Source: Bacillota bacterium
Lineage (GTDB): Bacteria; Bacillota; UBA4882; UBA8346
Reading direction: 5' to 3'
NCBI GenBank assembly: GCA_023394955.1
Contig: JAEWZY010000051.1
Location: 1 to 45,520 of the forward strand
DNA length: 45,520 nt
The notes under the pieces were generated by a model. That model did no database searches and was not told the origin of the DNA. It was given only the letters and a program-made list of their open reading frames with translations. This document shows, piece by piece, positions 16,062 through 24,750 of the stretch. Within the stretch, counting starts at the first letter, position 1. Each line of letters begins with the position of its first letter. The position numbers and the translations under genes are program-made.

Positions 16062-16544
16062 ATGAATGCTTTAGAACTAGCTTTGCAAATGGAAAAAGAC
16101 GGCGAAAATTTTTACCGCGAATTAGCCGCTGCTGCGACTACGGCTGGATTCCGGGAGATCTTCAATCAACTGGCGGATGATGAAACCAAGCATTATCAAG
16201 TTTTTCAAAACATGAAGCAGCAATCGGAGCAATTTGGCGAAACAACGATCTTAAAAAAGGCAAACAATATTTTTAAGCAAATGATCGCGGAAGATAACCT
16301 GAACAATTTAGACTATTCACAGCTTGAACTATACCAAAAGGCCATGGAACTCGAGAAGAAAAGCCAAGGGTTTTATCTGGAGCAAGCCGCTGCAGCCGCT
16401 GATGAATCTCAAAAGGAATTGTGGCAAAAAATCGCCGCCGAAGAAGCGAAACATTACTTTTTACTGCATAATATATATGAATTAGTGCTGCGGCCGCAAG
16501 TGTGGGTTGAAAACGGAGAATTTGTCCATTTAGATGATTATTAA
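16062..16544 (+). CDS. Rubrerythrin-like ferritin-family protein without rubredoxin domain
   Basis: 160 aa, with a strong AAAGGAGG site before ATG 16062. Two tandem helix pairs carry the di-iron motifs: EKDGENFYRELA, DDETKHYQVF, EKKSQGFYLEQA and AEEAKHYFLLHN, i.e. E...ExxH twice, as in the erythrin part of rubrerythrins. The C-terminal CxxC-CxxC rubredoxin domain is absent. Such short proteins are usually annotated 'ferritin family protein'. A role in peroxide reduction is likely but electron donors are not visible. The 152-base gap after it (16545-16697) contains nothing I recognise. Confidence 0.88.
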   Translation: MNALELALQMEKDGENFYRELAAAATTAGFREIFNQLADDETKHYQVFQNMKQQSEQFGETTILKKANNIFKQMIAEDNLNNLDYSQLELYQKAMELEKKSQGFYLEQAAAAADESQKELWQKIAAEEAKHYFLLHNIYELVLRPQVWVENGEFVHLDDY

Positions 16545-16697
16545 GCGCCATTTTTCGAGGAGACATAGAACAGATTTGGTAAAAATGTTTTCAGGAGCGG
16601 CGCGAAGAATTCTAAAAAACTGTTGTACTGTTGTCATGTTAATTGCTTTAGGCTATTTCGACCAATCCGAGACGCTTCATTTGTAAAAGGGCTTAGA

Positions 16698-17825
16698 TTA
16701 CCGTTCTTCCGAAAAAGTTAATTTCAGGTTAATTTTCTTTTTTCCCCTGACAATAACAGTATTGACGGTATCTCCCGCTTTATATGATTTTTTTATGGTA
16801 TTCACATCTTGCATTGAAGCCACTTTTTTTCCGGCTAGGCTAATCATAATATCTTTTTTGCGGATTCCGGCCTTATCCGCTCCGCTGTTTGGCTCAACCT
16901 TAACAATGAAAATACCGACCGGCAAATTATAATAATCCGCCAGCGATTCCGATATCTCTTGGCCGCCAATCCCGATCAAAGGCCGACCTTTAATATACCC
17001 GTATTTAATCAATTGATTGACTATTGGTTTGGCGTCATTAATGGGAATCGCAAAACCTAAACCTTCAACTCCGGGAACGGATACTTTTACGGTGTTGATC
17101 CCGACAACCTTTCCTTCAGAATTGACTAGGGCCCCTCCACTGTTTCCCGGATTAATGGCGGCATCAGTTTGAATGAGGTTAAGGGTCCGGTCTTCAATTG
17201 AGACCGTACGATTCAATGCGCTAATTACCCCGGCTGTTACCGAACCTGCAAATTCTAAGCCTAACGGGTTTCCAATAGCTACCGCCGGTTCTCCCACTTT
17301 CAACCGGGAAGAGTCTCCTAACTCGGCGGTTGGCAATTGCTTTAGATTAATTCTAATTACCGCCAAGTCATTGAGAGGGTCTCCTCCAATAAATTTTGAT
17401 TTTGCCTGTCTTTTATCGGGTAAGAATACTTCCAAGGTAACGTTTTCATAATCTCGATTACGAGGATCCGCTTCCCTGACCACATGATAATTGGTCATAA
17501 TATAACCGTCTTTACTGATAATTACCCCCGATCCTTCAGCTCTTATGGTTTCTCCATCGGATCCGAAAAACGGATTAGCTGATGAAGTAGCGGTCATTCT
17601 GATTCCAACCATTGACGGCCCTGCTTTTTTGGCGATCTCAGTTATTGAGGACGGATCCTCAACTAAGCCGGCTTTTAAAGAATTGGGAGATACTTTTTGA
17701 AGATTGATAATGATGAAAGCTCCGATCAACGCGCCAATAGTGATTAAAAAGAATGCGGTAATAAAATATTTCTTTTTAGCTAATAGTTTTTGAATACTAC
17801 TCGCCTTCCTGTCTTCTTCACTCAT
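16698..17825 (-). CDS. htrA: Membrane-anchored serine protease HtrA/DegP family
   Basis: HtrA degrades or refolds damaged proteins outside the membrane. A basic N-terminus and one membrane helix (about 21-42) anchor it. The chymotrypsin-like domain has the full triad: His114 (TNYHVV), Asp153 (NDLAVI) and Ser229 (GNSGGALV). One PDZ domain occupies about 280-370. I start it at ATG 17825, behind GGGAGGAA; the open frame extends 34 codons further but includes that binding site. The 375-aa length is normal for the Gram-positive single-PDZ form. The gene stands alone and is divergent from the DUF2721 gene. No CssRS-type genes are nearby. Confidence 0.95.
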   Translation of the reverse strand: MSEEDRKASSIQKLLAKKKYFITAFFLITIGALIGAFIIINLQKVSPNSLKAGLVEDPSSITEIAKKAGPSMVGIRMTATSSANPFFGSDGETIRAEGSGVIISKDGYIMTNYHVVREADPRNRDYENVTLEVFLPDKRQAKSKFIGGDPLNDLAVIRINLKQLPTAELGDSSRLKVGEPAVAIGNPLGLEFAGSVTAGVISALNRTVSIEDRTLNLIQTDAAINPGNSGGALVNSEGKVVGINTVKVSVPGVEGLGFAIPINDAKPIVNQLIKYGYIKGRPLIGIGGQEISESLADYYNLPVGIFIVKVEPNSGADKAGIRKKDIMISLAGKKVASMQDVNTIKKSYKAGDTVNTVIVRGKKKINLKLTFSEER

Positions 17826-18078
17826 TGAGATTCCTCCCGGTTGAATAAAACTGATTGAGTCGTGATTCAAATAATTTATATCCCATATATTTTCCCCAAA
17901 TATAAATAAAATATAGGCTGGCGGCATAAAAAAATAAAGGTTATGTTGGTGTGGTTATTACTTGGTTATTACTTGGTTATAGTTGTTATTCATTTTCAGT
18001 TGTAAAATTGTATGATACAATTATTAAAAATAATCTATCGATGGTAATCAACACAGTTTGAAAGAAGGAGTTTTTGAA

Positions 18079-18600
18079 ATGAGCAAAAAGGTTTTTTTCC
18101 GGGTATTGATAGGTATTATTTTAATTTATACAATTTGTTTATCGGAAAGGTTCTTTTCTGGAAAATTAGTAGAATATCTTAAGTTAACATTGACAACTCC
18201 CGCATTGCTTTTTCCAGCGATATCCTTATTATTATTGGCCTATACCAATCGATTCCTGGTATTAGCTCAGTTAGTCCGGGACTTACATTCCAAATATATT
18301 AAAAATCCGGACCAACTATTGCTGGGGCAGATCGATAACTTGAGACGGAGAATTAGTATTATTAGAGATATGCAATTCATGGGGGTTTCTAGTTTTTTTT
18401 TATGTGTTCTTTCAATGATGTTGATCTTCTTTGACAAAGTTTTTATAGCTGAAATTATTTTTGGAATCAGCCTTTTACTTTTAATGGCCTCCTTAGGTCT
18501 GTCAATCCGGGAAATCCAAATTTCGGTTGACGCTCTTAACTTACACTTGTGTGACCTAGAAAGTGAAAAACAAAAATGTGAAAATAGTAAAAAAAGTTAA
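18079..18600 (+). CDS. DUF2721-family membrane protein, 173 aa
   Basis: Four hydrophobic segments: about 5-22, 38-60, 100-120 and 125-145. Between the second and third is the charged stretch LVRDLHSKY.. DQLLLGQIDNLRRRISIIRDMQ, the signature of DUF2721 proteins. The C-terminal tail is a charged helix. No function is known to me for this family. ATG 18079 is used because AAGGAG lies at the right distance; the TTG at 18058 is upstream of that site. The 3' end faces ilvC and shares the hairpin at 18679-18715. Confidence 0.8.
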   Translation: MSKKVFFRVLIGIILIYTICLSERFFSGKLVEYLKLTLTTPALLFPAISLLLLAYTNRFLVLAQLVRDLHSKYIKNPDQLLLGQIDNLRRRISIIRDMQFMGVSSFFLCVLSMMLIFFDKVFIAEIIFGISLLLLMASLGLSIREIQISVDALNLHLCDLESEKQKCENSKKS

Positions 18601-18675
18601 CCTCTTCTCCAACCAAAAGTCGAGTAACATTAATCCAAAACATTCATTTGCCATCCAATTTTTGAGTTTTGGGCA

Positions 18676-18715
18676 AAAAAAACCACCCTCAGTCGTTTAT
18701 AGAGGATGGTTTTAA
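18676..18715 (-). terminator. Terminator of ilvC
   Basis: Minus strand: AAAACCATCCTC pairs with GAGGGTGGTTTT (one mismatch) and runs into eight T residues. On the plus strand the hairpin could also stop the DUF2721 transcript. Confidence 0.88.
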
Positions 18716-18732
18716 ATCATAAGTCTTACACA

Positions 18733-19728
18733 TTACCTCTTCTTAATCCAGCTCATCATATCACGCAGTTTCTTCCCAACAACTTCAATCGGATGTTCAG
18801 CTTCAATCCGCCGCATCGCATTAAATACCGGACGATTAGCTTGGTTTTCCAAGATCCAGTTGCGGGCGAATTGACCGGTTTGGATTTCATGAAGGACTTT
18901 TTTCATTTCTTTCCTTGTCTCTTCGTTAACAATACGTTTTCCAACCATGAAATCACCATATTCGGCAGTGTCGCTGATTGAATAACGCATTCTGGCGATA
19001 CCGCCTTCATGCATCAAATCGACGATTAATTTAAGCTCATGTAAACATTCAAAGTAAGCGATCTCCGGCTGATAACCGGCTTCGACCAAAGTATCAAAAC
19101 CAGCTTTGACCAGTTCAGCACAACCACCGCATAATACTGCTTGTTCCCCAAAAAGATCCGTTTCGGTTTCTTCTTTAAAGGTGGTTTCCAATACTCCGGC
19201 CCGAGTGCCTCCAATACCTTTAGCGTATGCTAGGGCCATATCTTTGGCTTTTCCGGAAGCATCCTGATGAACAGCGATTAACGCCGGCACTCCGCCGCCT
19301 TCGGTATACACCCTACGGACCAAATGTCCCGGTCCTTTAGGAGCGACCATTATAACGTCAACGTCCTTAGGTGGAACTATTTGAAAAAAATGAATATTAA
19401 AGCCATGGGCGAACATTAATACTTTTCCCGGCGTTAAGTAAGGAGCGATTTCATTCTTATATACACTAGCTTGAGTTTGATCCGGCAGCAAGATTTGAAT
19501 TACATCAGCTTCCTTGGCGGCGTCAGCTACGGAAATCGGTGTAAAACCATCGTTAACCGCCGCCTGATAGTTATCGCCGCCAGGACGTTGGGCAACGATA
19601 ACGGATAAACCACTATCACGAAGATTTTGGGCGTGAGCATGCCCTTGGCTGCCATATCCGACTATTGCGATTTTTTTCCCTTGCAACAAATTTAAGTTAG
19701 CGTCTTGATCATAATACATCTTAGCCAT
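18733..19728 (-). CDS. ilvC: Ketol-acid reductoisomerase
   Basis: IlvC catalyses the second common step of valine, leucine and isoleucine synthesis (alkyl migration plus NADPH-dependent reduction, Mg-dependent). The Rossmann motif GYGSQGHAHAQNLRDSG starts at residue 24, and the catalytic DLFGEQAVLCGG and ELKLIVDLMHEGG regions follow. At 331 aa it is the short class I form. I start it at ATG 19728 (MAKMYYDQDAN, the family start), behind AAAGGGGG; ATG 19752 would place that site inside the gene. It is a lone ilv gene with its own promoter and terminator; ilvB/N and leu genes are not in the window. Confidence 0.97.
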   Translation of the reverse strand: MAKMYYDQDANLNLLQGKKIAIVGYGSQGHAHAQNLRDSGLSVIVAQRPGGDNYQAAVNDGFTPISVADAAKEADVIQILLPDQTQASVYKNEIAPYLTPGKVLMFAHGFNIHFFQIVPPKDVDVIMVAPKGPGHLVRRVYTEGGGVPALIAVHQDASGKAKDMALAYAKGIGGTRAGVLETTFKEETETDLFGEQAVLCGGCAELVKAGFDTLVEAGYQPEIAYFECLHELKLIVDLMHEGGIARMRYSISDTAEYGDFMVGKRIVNEETRKEMKKVLHEIQTGQFARNWILENQANRPVFNAMRRIEAEHPIEVVGKKLRDMMSWIKKR

Positions 19729-19781
19729 TAAATCCTGCCCCCTTTGAGCCATTTTTATTTAACACAATTGGAATTATTAAT

Positions 19782-19810
19782 AATATAACACAGAATAACA
19801 AATCAGACAA
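19782..19810 (-). promoter_or_regulatory. Candidate ilvC promoter
   Basis: Minus strand: TTGTCT (19810-19805), 17 bases, TATATT (19787-19782). I see no T-box or leader peptide in the short leader. Confidence 0.6.
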
Positions 19811-19857
19811 TAATACATATTTACTTATAACCATGTCTATGAGGCATATCTAAGTTT

Positions 19858-20079
19858 TTATTGACAACTGCTACAACTGCTACCTCGACAAGCACCGCAT
19901 TTATTCCTGGTAATGTTTTTTGTCCCATTTTCACCGGTGCTTTTAGCGGAAAATCTAGAAATTTTTCGGATAGTGTTTAAAGATTTGCATTTAGGACATG
20001 GCCATGATGTGGCGCCTAAAGGACAAAGTTCTTCGAACTCCTGGTTACATTCATGGCATTTAAATTCATATAACGGCAT
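19858..20079 (-). CDS. FmdB-family zinc-ribbon protein, 73 aa
   Basis: Starts MPLYEFKCHECNQEFEELCP, the hallmark of FmdB-type putative regulatory proteins, with CHEC and CPKC forming one zinc ribbon. The C-terminus ends with a second Cys cluster (CGACRGSSCSSCQ), which is common in this family. The biochemical role is not established; 'regulator' is a historical label. It lies alone between ilvC and pduL. Confidence 0.88.
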   Translation of the reverse strand: MPLYEFKCHECNQEFEELCPLGATSWPCPKCKSLNTIRKISRFSAKSTGENGTKNITRNKCGACRGSSCSSCQ

Positions 20080-20203
20080 TTACCTTACCCTGATATCTTA
20101 ATATTATTAGGTCTACATCAGATACTGCTTGATCCGTGCGTAAAAGTATTAAAATGAGACTGACGTAGCTCGACAGACAACCGAGTGTGTGTTTTTCCAA
20201 ATA

Positions 20204-20791
20204 TTAAATCACATTATACCGGATAATAGTGCCGAGATCACCATTGAAGATAGCGGCAGCATTGGCTTCGTCAATATCAAGATGAAGATCTTTAGCGAAT
20301 TTCGGGCTGACCCTGACTAAAATGTTATTAAAAATAACGCTCCGTTCCCCATCAAACTTAACTGAGATATAATCGCCATTTTTCAAGTTTAATTCTTCAG
20401 CTTCATCCGTATGCAAATGAAGGTGGCGTTGGGCAATAATGACTCCCTCTTTCAATTCCACTTTGCCTTTTGGTCCTTCGATTATGATACCCGGGGTTGC
20501 GCTAATTGAACCTGAATCTCTTACCGGAGCGGTTATTCCAAGTACAAAACTGTCGGAACGTGAGATTTCAACCTGGGTTTGAGGACGAACCGGTCCAAGA
20601 ATCCTTACATTAGAGATGTTTTTTTTGGGACCGATTAAAGTAACGGTTTCTTCAGCAGCATATTGTCCCGGTTGGGATAAGTCTTTCTTTTCGGTTAATT
20701 CATAGCCTTTACCAAATAAAGTTTCCAGATCAGACTGGGTAACGTGTAAATGGCGGTTGGATATGCCTGCGGGGACTTGAACGTTATTCAT
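20204..20791 (-). CDS. pduL: Phosphate propanoyltransferase PduL
   Basis: PduL exchanges phosphate and CoA on acyl groups (propanoyl or acetyl), an alternative to Pta. The family motifs are present: PAGISNRHLHVT near the start, with zinc-binding His residues, ISATPGIIIEGPKGKV in the middle, and IIAQRHLHLHTDEA with further His ligands. Length 195 aa. I start it at ATG 20791, ten bases behind GGAGG; ATG 20836 has no binding site and lies in the terminator of tRNA-Trp. No microcompartment or propanediol genes are near, so a housekeeping acetate role is more likely than propanediol use. No N-terminal encapsulation peptide is evident. Confidence 0.94.
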   Translation of the reverse strand: MNNVQVPAGISNRHLHVTQSDLETLFGKGYELTEKKDLSQPGQYAAEETVTLIGPKKNISNVRILGPVRPQTQVEISRSDSFVLGITAPVRDSGSISATPGIIIEGPKGKVELKEGVIIAQRHLHLHTDEAEELNLKNGDYISVKFDGERSVIFNNILVRVSPKFAKDLHLDIDEANAAAIFNGDLGTIIRYNVI

Positions 20792-20836
20792 CTGTGGTTT
20801 GCCTCCATTGTAAAAGAATTCCTCAACATTAGACAT

Positions 20837-20859
20837 AAAAAAAACGGTTTGCTAGACCG
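20837..20859 (-). terminator. Terminator of tRNA-Trp
   Basis: Minus strand: CGGT-CTAGCAA-ACCG followed by eight T residues. It lies between the tRNA and pduL. Confidence 0.75.
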
Positions 20860-20868
20860 AATTATGTT

Positions 20869-20944
<76 letters not shown>

Positions 20945-20959
20945 GTTTTTTACTATTAT

Positions 20960-20988
20960 AGTATAGCTGAGATAAACAGTTTTGTCAA
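20960..20988 (-). promoter_or_regulatory. Promoter of tRNA-Trp
   Basis: Minus strand: TTGACA (20988-20983), 17 bases, TATACT (20965-20960). Near-consensus. Confidence 0.9.
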
Positions 20989-21021
20989 TTAAGGATCAAT
21001 GGTTTCTTTTGCTTTTAGATG

Positions 21022-22266
21022 TTAAATTGGCACAGACACGATTGCGGCCGTTGTTTTTAGCGACGTATAAGTTTTCATCTGCCCATCAATCAATTCAACT
21101 ACCATATGACCCATGTTTTTAATATGATCCGGAAAAGTTGCTATCCCGAGGCTAACTGTTACACAAAGATTTGGATATTCTCTGGTCTTAACCGTTTTGA
21201 ATTCTATTGTTTTCCGAATTTTTTCGCCTACCATCAATGCATCATCAATTGAGGTATCAGGCAAAATCACTACAAATTCTTCTCCTCCGTACCTTGCTAC
21301 CAAGCTGTCGGAGTTTACGCAATTCTGAATAACCTTAGCGACTTCTTTTAAGACATGATCACCGATTTGATGTCCGTAGGTGTCGTTAAATTTCTTAAAA
21401 TGATCGATATCGATTAAGATCAATGATATCTTAAAACTATATTCTTTGGCTTTCTCCAATTGAAATTCCAGCTGTTCCCGAAAGTATTTATGATTGTAGA
21501 TTCCGGTTAATCCGTCGGTAATTGCCGAATAATAAGCCTTTTCATAAAGACGCCGATTTTGAATTGCCAGTCCGGCTTGGTTGGAAATGATCATTAATAA
21601 TCTTAGATCCTCCGGAATAAATGCAGCTTCAATACATTTAGCCAAAATCAATAAACCGATTATTTTTCTATCTACCATCAGCGGTAAAAAAACAAAGGAA
21701 CTAAATTCACCTAATAATTTTCGTGTTTTTGAGTTGTCATTTTTAAAATTGAAAAACTCTTCATCAATGTTGTTAATGATAAATGCTTGTCCGGATTTTA
21801 ATAAAGATTCACCGGGCAAATCAGACACCAATAATTTGGTTTTATTCAGTTCTAATGGAAAATCACGATTGACCTCAACGGAAAAAGACTGAGACTGCTC
21901 GTTATAGAATAATAAACAACACCCATCGTAACAGTGAATACGTTTAATGGTATCTACCATTAATTCCATCATTTGAGTCAAACGGAGGTCGCTGCCCAAT
22001 ACATTAGTAAACTCAAACAAAGCCATGAACTCAAAGATTGCTTTGTTTAAATCCGAATTTAATTTACGAACCTTATTCTTTAATCCTTTTAACCTCCATT
22101 CCGATATCAAAAAGAAGGTAAAAAAAACCACTAAGGTTATGGTCATAATTAACGCCCAAAACAAATGGTTGTCTATAGGACTAATGGTAATAAAATTTGA
22201 GATGATATATAATACGATCACGATTGATAGAGAAACGAGAATGTAATTAATTTTTGATTTTGACAT
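21022..22266 (-). CDS. Membrane GAF-GGDEF diguanylate cyclase with frameshifted C-terminus
   Basis: Two membrane helices (about 7-28 and 37-55), a GAF sensor domain (about 95-235), then a GGDEF domain (about 248-394). The catalytic motif GGEEF is at 327-331 and the metal-binding DIDHFKKFND region is intact, so it could make cyclic-di-GMP. No RxxD inhibitory site precedes GGEEF. After Ile-Asp (about 393-394) the frame reads an unrelated 20-residue tail ending at 21022. The next frame continues the family consensus ADENLYVAKNNGRNRVC and stops at 20996. A one-base loss near 21082-21087 explains this: either a real mutation or a sequence error. The last helix of the domain would be lost if the frameshift is real. 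ATG 22266 follows GGAGA. Confidence 0.9.
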   Translation of the reverse strand: MSKSKINYILVSLSIVIVLYIISNFITISPIDNHLFWALIMTITLVVFFTFFLISEWRLKGLKNKVRKLNSDLNKAIFEFMALFEFTNVLGSDLRLTQMMELMVDTIKRIHCYDGCCLLFYNEQSQSFSVEVNRDFPLELNKTKLLVSDLPGESLLKSGQAFIINNIDEEFFNFKNDNSKTRKLLGEFSSFVFLPLMVDRKIIGLLILAKCIEAAFIPEDLRLLMIISNQAGLAIQNRRLYEKAYYSAITDGLTGIYNHKYFREQLEFQLEKAKEYSFKISLILIDIDHFKKFNDTYGHQIGDHVLKEVAKVIQNCVNSDSLVARYGGEEFVVILPDTSIDDALMVGEKIRKTIEFKTVKTREYPNLCVTVSLGIATFPDHIKNMGHMVVELIDGQMKTYTSLKTTAAIVSVPI

Positions 22267-22340
22267 CGAATTTCTCCAAAAAAATCTACCTAACCACGCT
22301 AAATATTCTTTTTATTTTTCCTAATTATATGAAAATCTTA

Positions 22341-22733
22341 CTAGGCGCGATTAGCTGATAAATTCACGCCGATGATTCCTCCAAAAGTCCCAATAAATCC
22401 ACTTATTAAAGACTTTATAAGATAAAACCCCCAATGAATAGTGTCTCCCATTATAAAAGCTAAAATCAATAACCAAACCGAACTAAGAATTCCCGTTCCC
22501 AGACCGGTTAACCACCCTTGTTCACGACTTCTAAAACCCGCCATAATGGAACCGACTGTTACCCCGAAATAGGTTAATGCTAAAAATAAGTTCTCCGACC
22601 AATAAACCGTCCCAGTCCAGCCGAATTCGGTTAATACAGCAATCATTAGCGCTAAAATAGTCACAATACCGATGGCAAAGAAACTACCATAAATCATTGA
22701 ACGAAAAGGAAAATAATTTTCATTTTGGATCAT
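22341..22733 (-). CDS. TIGR04086-type membrane protein, 130 aa
   Basis: Four hydrophobic helices (about 15-38, 48-66, 74-95 and 105-125) in a 130-aa protein. The pattern SMIYGSFFAIGIVTILAL.. SIMAGFRSREQGWLTGLGTGILSS.. GFIGTFGGIIGVN matches the TIGR04086 (YrzE-like) family of Bacillota membrane proteins. Function unknown. ATG 22733 is preceded by GGGGGTGG; a TTG lies just before it. Confidence 0.75.
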   Translation of the reverse strand: MIQNENYFPFRSMIYGSFFAIGIVTILALMIAVLTEFGWTGTVYWSENLFLALTYFGVTVGSIMAGFRSREQGWLTGLGTGILSSVWLLILAFIMGDTIHWGFYLIKSLISGFIGTFGGIIGVNLSANRA

Positions 22734-22884
22734 CAATAGCCACCCCCGGTTTTTAGTAAAACTTATGGGATGACCTTTAAAAATATGCTTACCAGAGTTT
22801 CAGATTCGCCAAATTTACCATTGAAAATCTAAGCAAGTCGACTTTCGGCTTTATGTTTGAACCGCGGAAAAACATAAATGAATG

Positions 22885-24306
22885 CTATGACAATGAAATT
22901 ACCTGTTTTTCAGAATTATAGACGAAATTCAAATTTAATAAGCTTCGAAAAGTATGAAGCGGGAAATACAGTTCGTTATCAAAAACGATCGGCGAAAAAG
23001 GTAAAGTAATTTTGCTCAAACCGTTAATCGAAATGAAATTAAGCTCGTCTTTGACAATCTCAATGCTTCGCGCATCGGTTATAATAGAAAAAGTTTGAGT
23101 TTCATCATTGTAGAAAACTTCAAATCCGAAGTAATCAACTAAAGCTCTTGGAGGTATATAGATTTGATTGTTAAAACTGAGAGCATCGGGTTCCAAAGGA
23201 AACAATTCATTCTGGAAATTTATTTGGAGTGGAACCGTTTGATAAGAAGTCAATTCAATAACTTTGCGATTGGAACTCCAGAAAAAGGCTTGTTCTTGGT
23301 TGGGTTGGATAATTTGACTGATTCTCCCGGTATTGTTGCTTAGCTTTTCAACCCATTTACGGTTCTGGGAGTCAAACTGAAGCGCCTTTAGTTGCCCGGC
23401 AGTGTTCGTTGCAATTAGAGCTTTAGACTCTTGGTTATTGATAAAAGATAACTTTTCAATAATAAAATCGAAATTGGAAAACTGGCCTTCATATTGATAT
23501 CCGTTATCATTCTTGCCTAAAACATATAAAATCTTTTGGGAGGTACTGAAGATAACTTCCAATCGTTGATCATTATCCCAATCTCCAACGGTTAAACCGA
23601 GAATTTTACCCCATGGATAATTTTCCCAGACCGAAACTACCGCATTGTTCTCGATCTCCAAGATTGCGATTCCACCGGTTTTATAGACAACCAAAATCTC
23701 ATCAATCAGGTCATTGTCAATATCTGCTACTACGGCCTCACTAATTGGTTTCCAAACGCCAGGGCTTTTCCAAACAAGATCTATTGAGTTAAGCGAAGCT
23801 TTTAAAAGAAACAAATAACCTTCATCGTTTTGAACCAATAATTCTTGAGCCCCAACCTTGGATAAACTGCCGGTCATAATCTTATTGATTGTGGACCAAA
23901 CATGTTTCCCATAGGTAAGTAAGCTCCATTGTTCATTTTCCCATGTATAAAGATAAATAAGCCCCGGTTCTTCGGTGCCGGCTATTAGTTCCGGAATACC
24001 ATCGCCATTAAGGTCTTTGATTTCGAAAGTCGTAAAATTAATATCGTGGGGTCCAAATCTTTGGAGCTCCACCCATTTAGTCCCGCTTTCTTTGAAACAT
24101 AGGATTTTACCTTTAATAATCGATAAAGCGTTTAAATGTCCGTTTTGGAATAATAGCTGAGTATTATAAGGGGCTAATTCCAATGGTTGATGCATTTTAA
24201 AATCAAAAACCAAACCTTCATTTGCAGCAAAACCATGGACAGTCAATAGTGGAATATGTAGTAAGAACAGGAAAATAATTTTTTGATACCGATTTAAGGA
24301 ATCCAT
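22885..24306 (-). CDS. Secreted FG-GAP/VCBS-repeat protein with C-terminal stalk (copper amine oxidase N-like) domain
   Basis: 473 aa with a signal peptide (about 1-28, cleavage near HGFAA-NEG). The middle contains repeated FG-GAP-like blades with calcium-binding loops: KDLNGDGIPELIAGT, ADIDNDLIDEILVV and GDWDNDQRLEVIFST. This predicts a beta-propeller. The last 110 residues (about 365-473) contain two repeats of the type 'NQIYIPPRALVDYFGFEV.. IITDARSIEIVKDELNFISING' and 'NELYFPLHTFRSLLNLNFVYNS', the stalk domain often seen on Bacillota surface proteins. Calcium dependence and surface display are inferred. No copper site is expected. ATG 24306 follows AAGGAGAG. The partner or ligand is unknown. 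Confidence 0.82.
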   Translation of the reverse strand: MDSLNRYQKIIFLFLLHIPLLTVHGFAANEGLVFDFKMHQPLELAPYNTQLLFQNGHLNALSIIKGKILCFKESGTKWVELQRFGPHDINFTTFEIKDLNGDGIPELIAGTEEPGLIYLYTWENEQWSLLTYGKHVWSTINKIMTGSLSKVGAQELLVQNDEGYLFLLKASLNSIDLVWKSPGVWKPISEAVVADIDNDLIDEILVVYKTGGIAILEIENNAVVSVWENYPWGKILGLTVGDWDNDQRLEVIFSTSQKILYVLGKNDNGYQYEGQFSNFDFIIEKLSFINNQESKALIATNTAGQLKALQFDSQNRKWVEKLSNNTGRISQIIQPNQEQAFFWSSNRKVIELTSYQTVPLQINFQNELFPLEPDALSFNNQIYIPPRALVDYFGFEVFYNDETQTFSIITDARSIEIVKDELNFISINGLSKITLPFSPIVFDNELYFPLHTFRSLLNLNFVYNSEKQVISLS

Positions 24307-24490
24307 TCCAAACTCTCCTTAAAATGAAGCTTGATCTTTCATGCATACTATATAATTCAAGCAATCTAAGAATAATCCTCTTTAAAATATTGAAAGACTT
24401 GATTCAACTTACGATTTAAAATAATCCGTTCATTTCTTCGTGATTATTTTTAAATGATTTGAGGTTTGATATATAAAACTAAAATTAGAT

Positions 24491-24520
24491 AAAAAAAGTT
24501 TGTGTAGTTTTACACAAACT
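24491..24520 (-). terminator. Terminator of tRNA-Pro
   Basis: Minus strand: AGTTTGTGTA-AAAC-TACACAAACT, a perfect 10-pair stem, followed by T residues. Confidence 0.93.
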
Positions 24521-24528
24521 GAAGTTAC

Positions 24529-24605
24529 TGGTCGGGCAGGCGGGATTTGAACCCACGGCCCCCACCACCCCAAGGTGGTGCGCTACCAAGCTGCGCTACT
24601 GCCCG
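24529..24605 (-). tRNA. tRNA-Pro (anticodon GGG)
   Basis: Acceptor CGGGCAG pairs with CTGCCCG; the discriminator is A and CCA is encoded. The anticodon stem is CCACC/GGTGG and the loop TTGGGGT gives GGG. Confidence 0.96.
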
Positions 24606-24619
24606 AATGAACAAAATCC

Positions 24620-24648
24620 ATTGTACCATTTTTAATTCCCGGAGTCAA
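24620..24648 (-). promoter_or_regulatory. Promoter of tRNA-Pro
   Basis: Minus strand: TTGACT (24648-24643), 17 bases, TACAAT (24625-24620). Confidence 0.85.
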
Positions 24649-24750
24649 CATCAAACTAAAACCATAATCAGGTTTAACCGAATGTCGTGGTCGCTTGTCA
24701 ATCCACAATAACTTTATTTTCATATTTTCGCTGGATACTGGCGACGGCTA

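Noticed and set aside
19728..19857. T-box or attenuator upstream of ilvC
   Set aside because: The leader is too short and lacks a specifier or T-box motif; only a simple promoter is visible.
20204..20791. PduL as part of a bacterial microcompartment locus
   Set aside because: No shell protein, aldehyde dehydrogenase or diol dehydratase gene is nearby; neighbours are tRNA-Trp and an FmdB-type gene.
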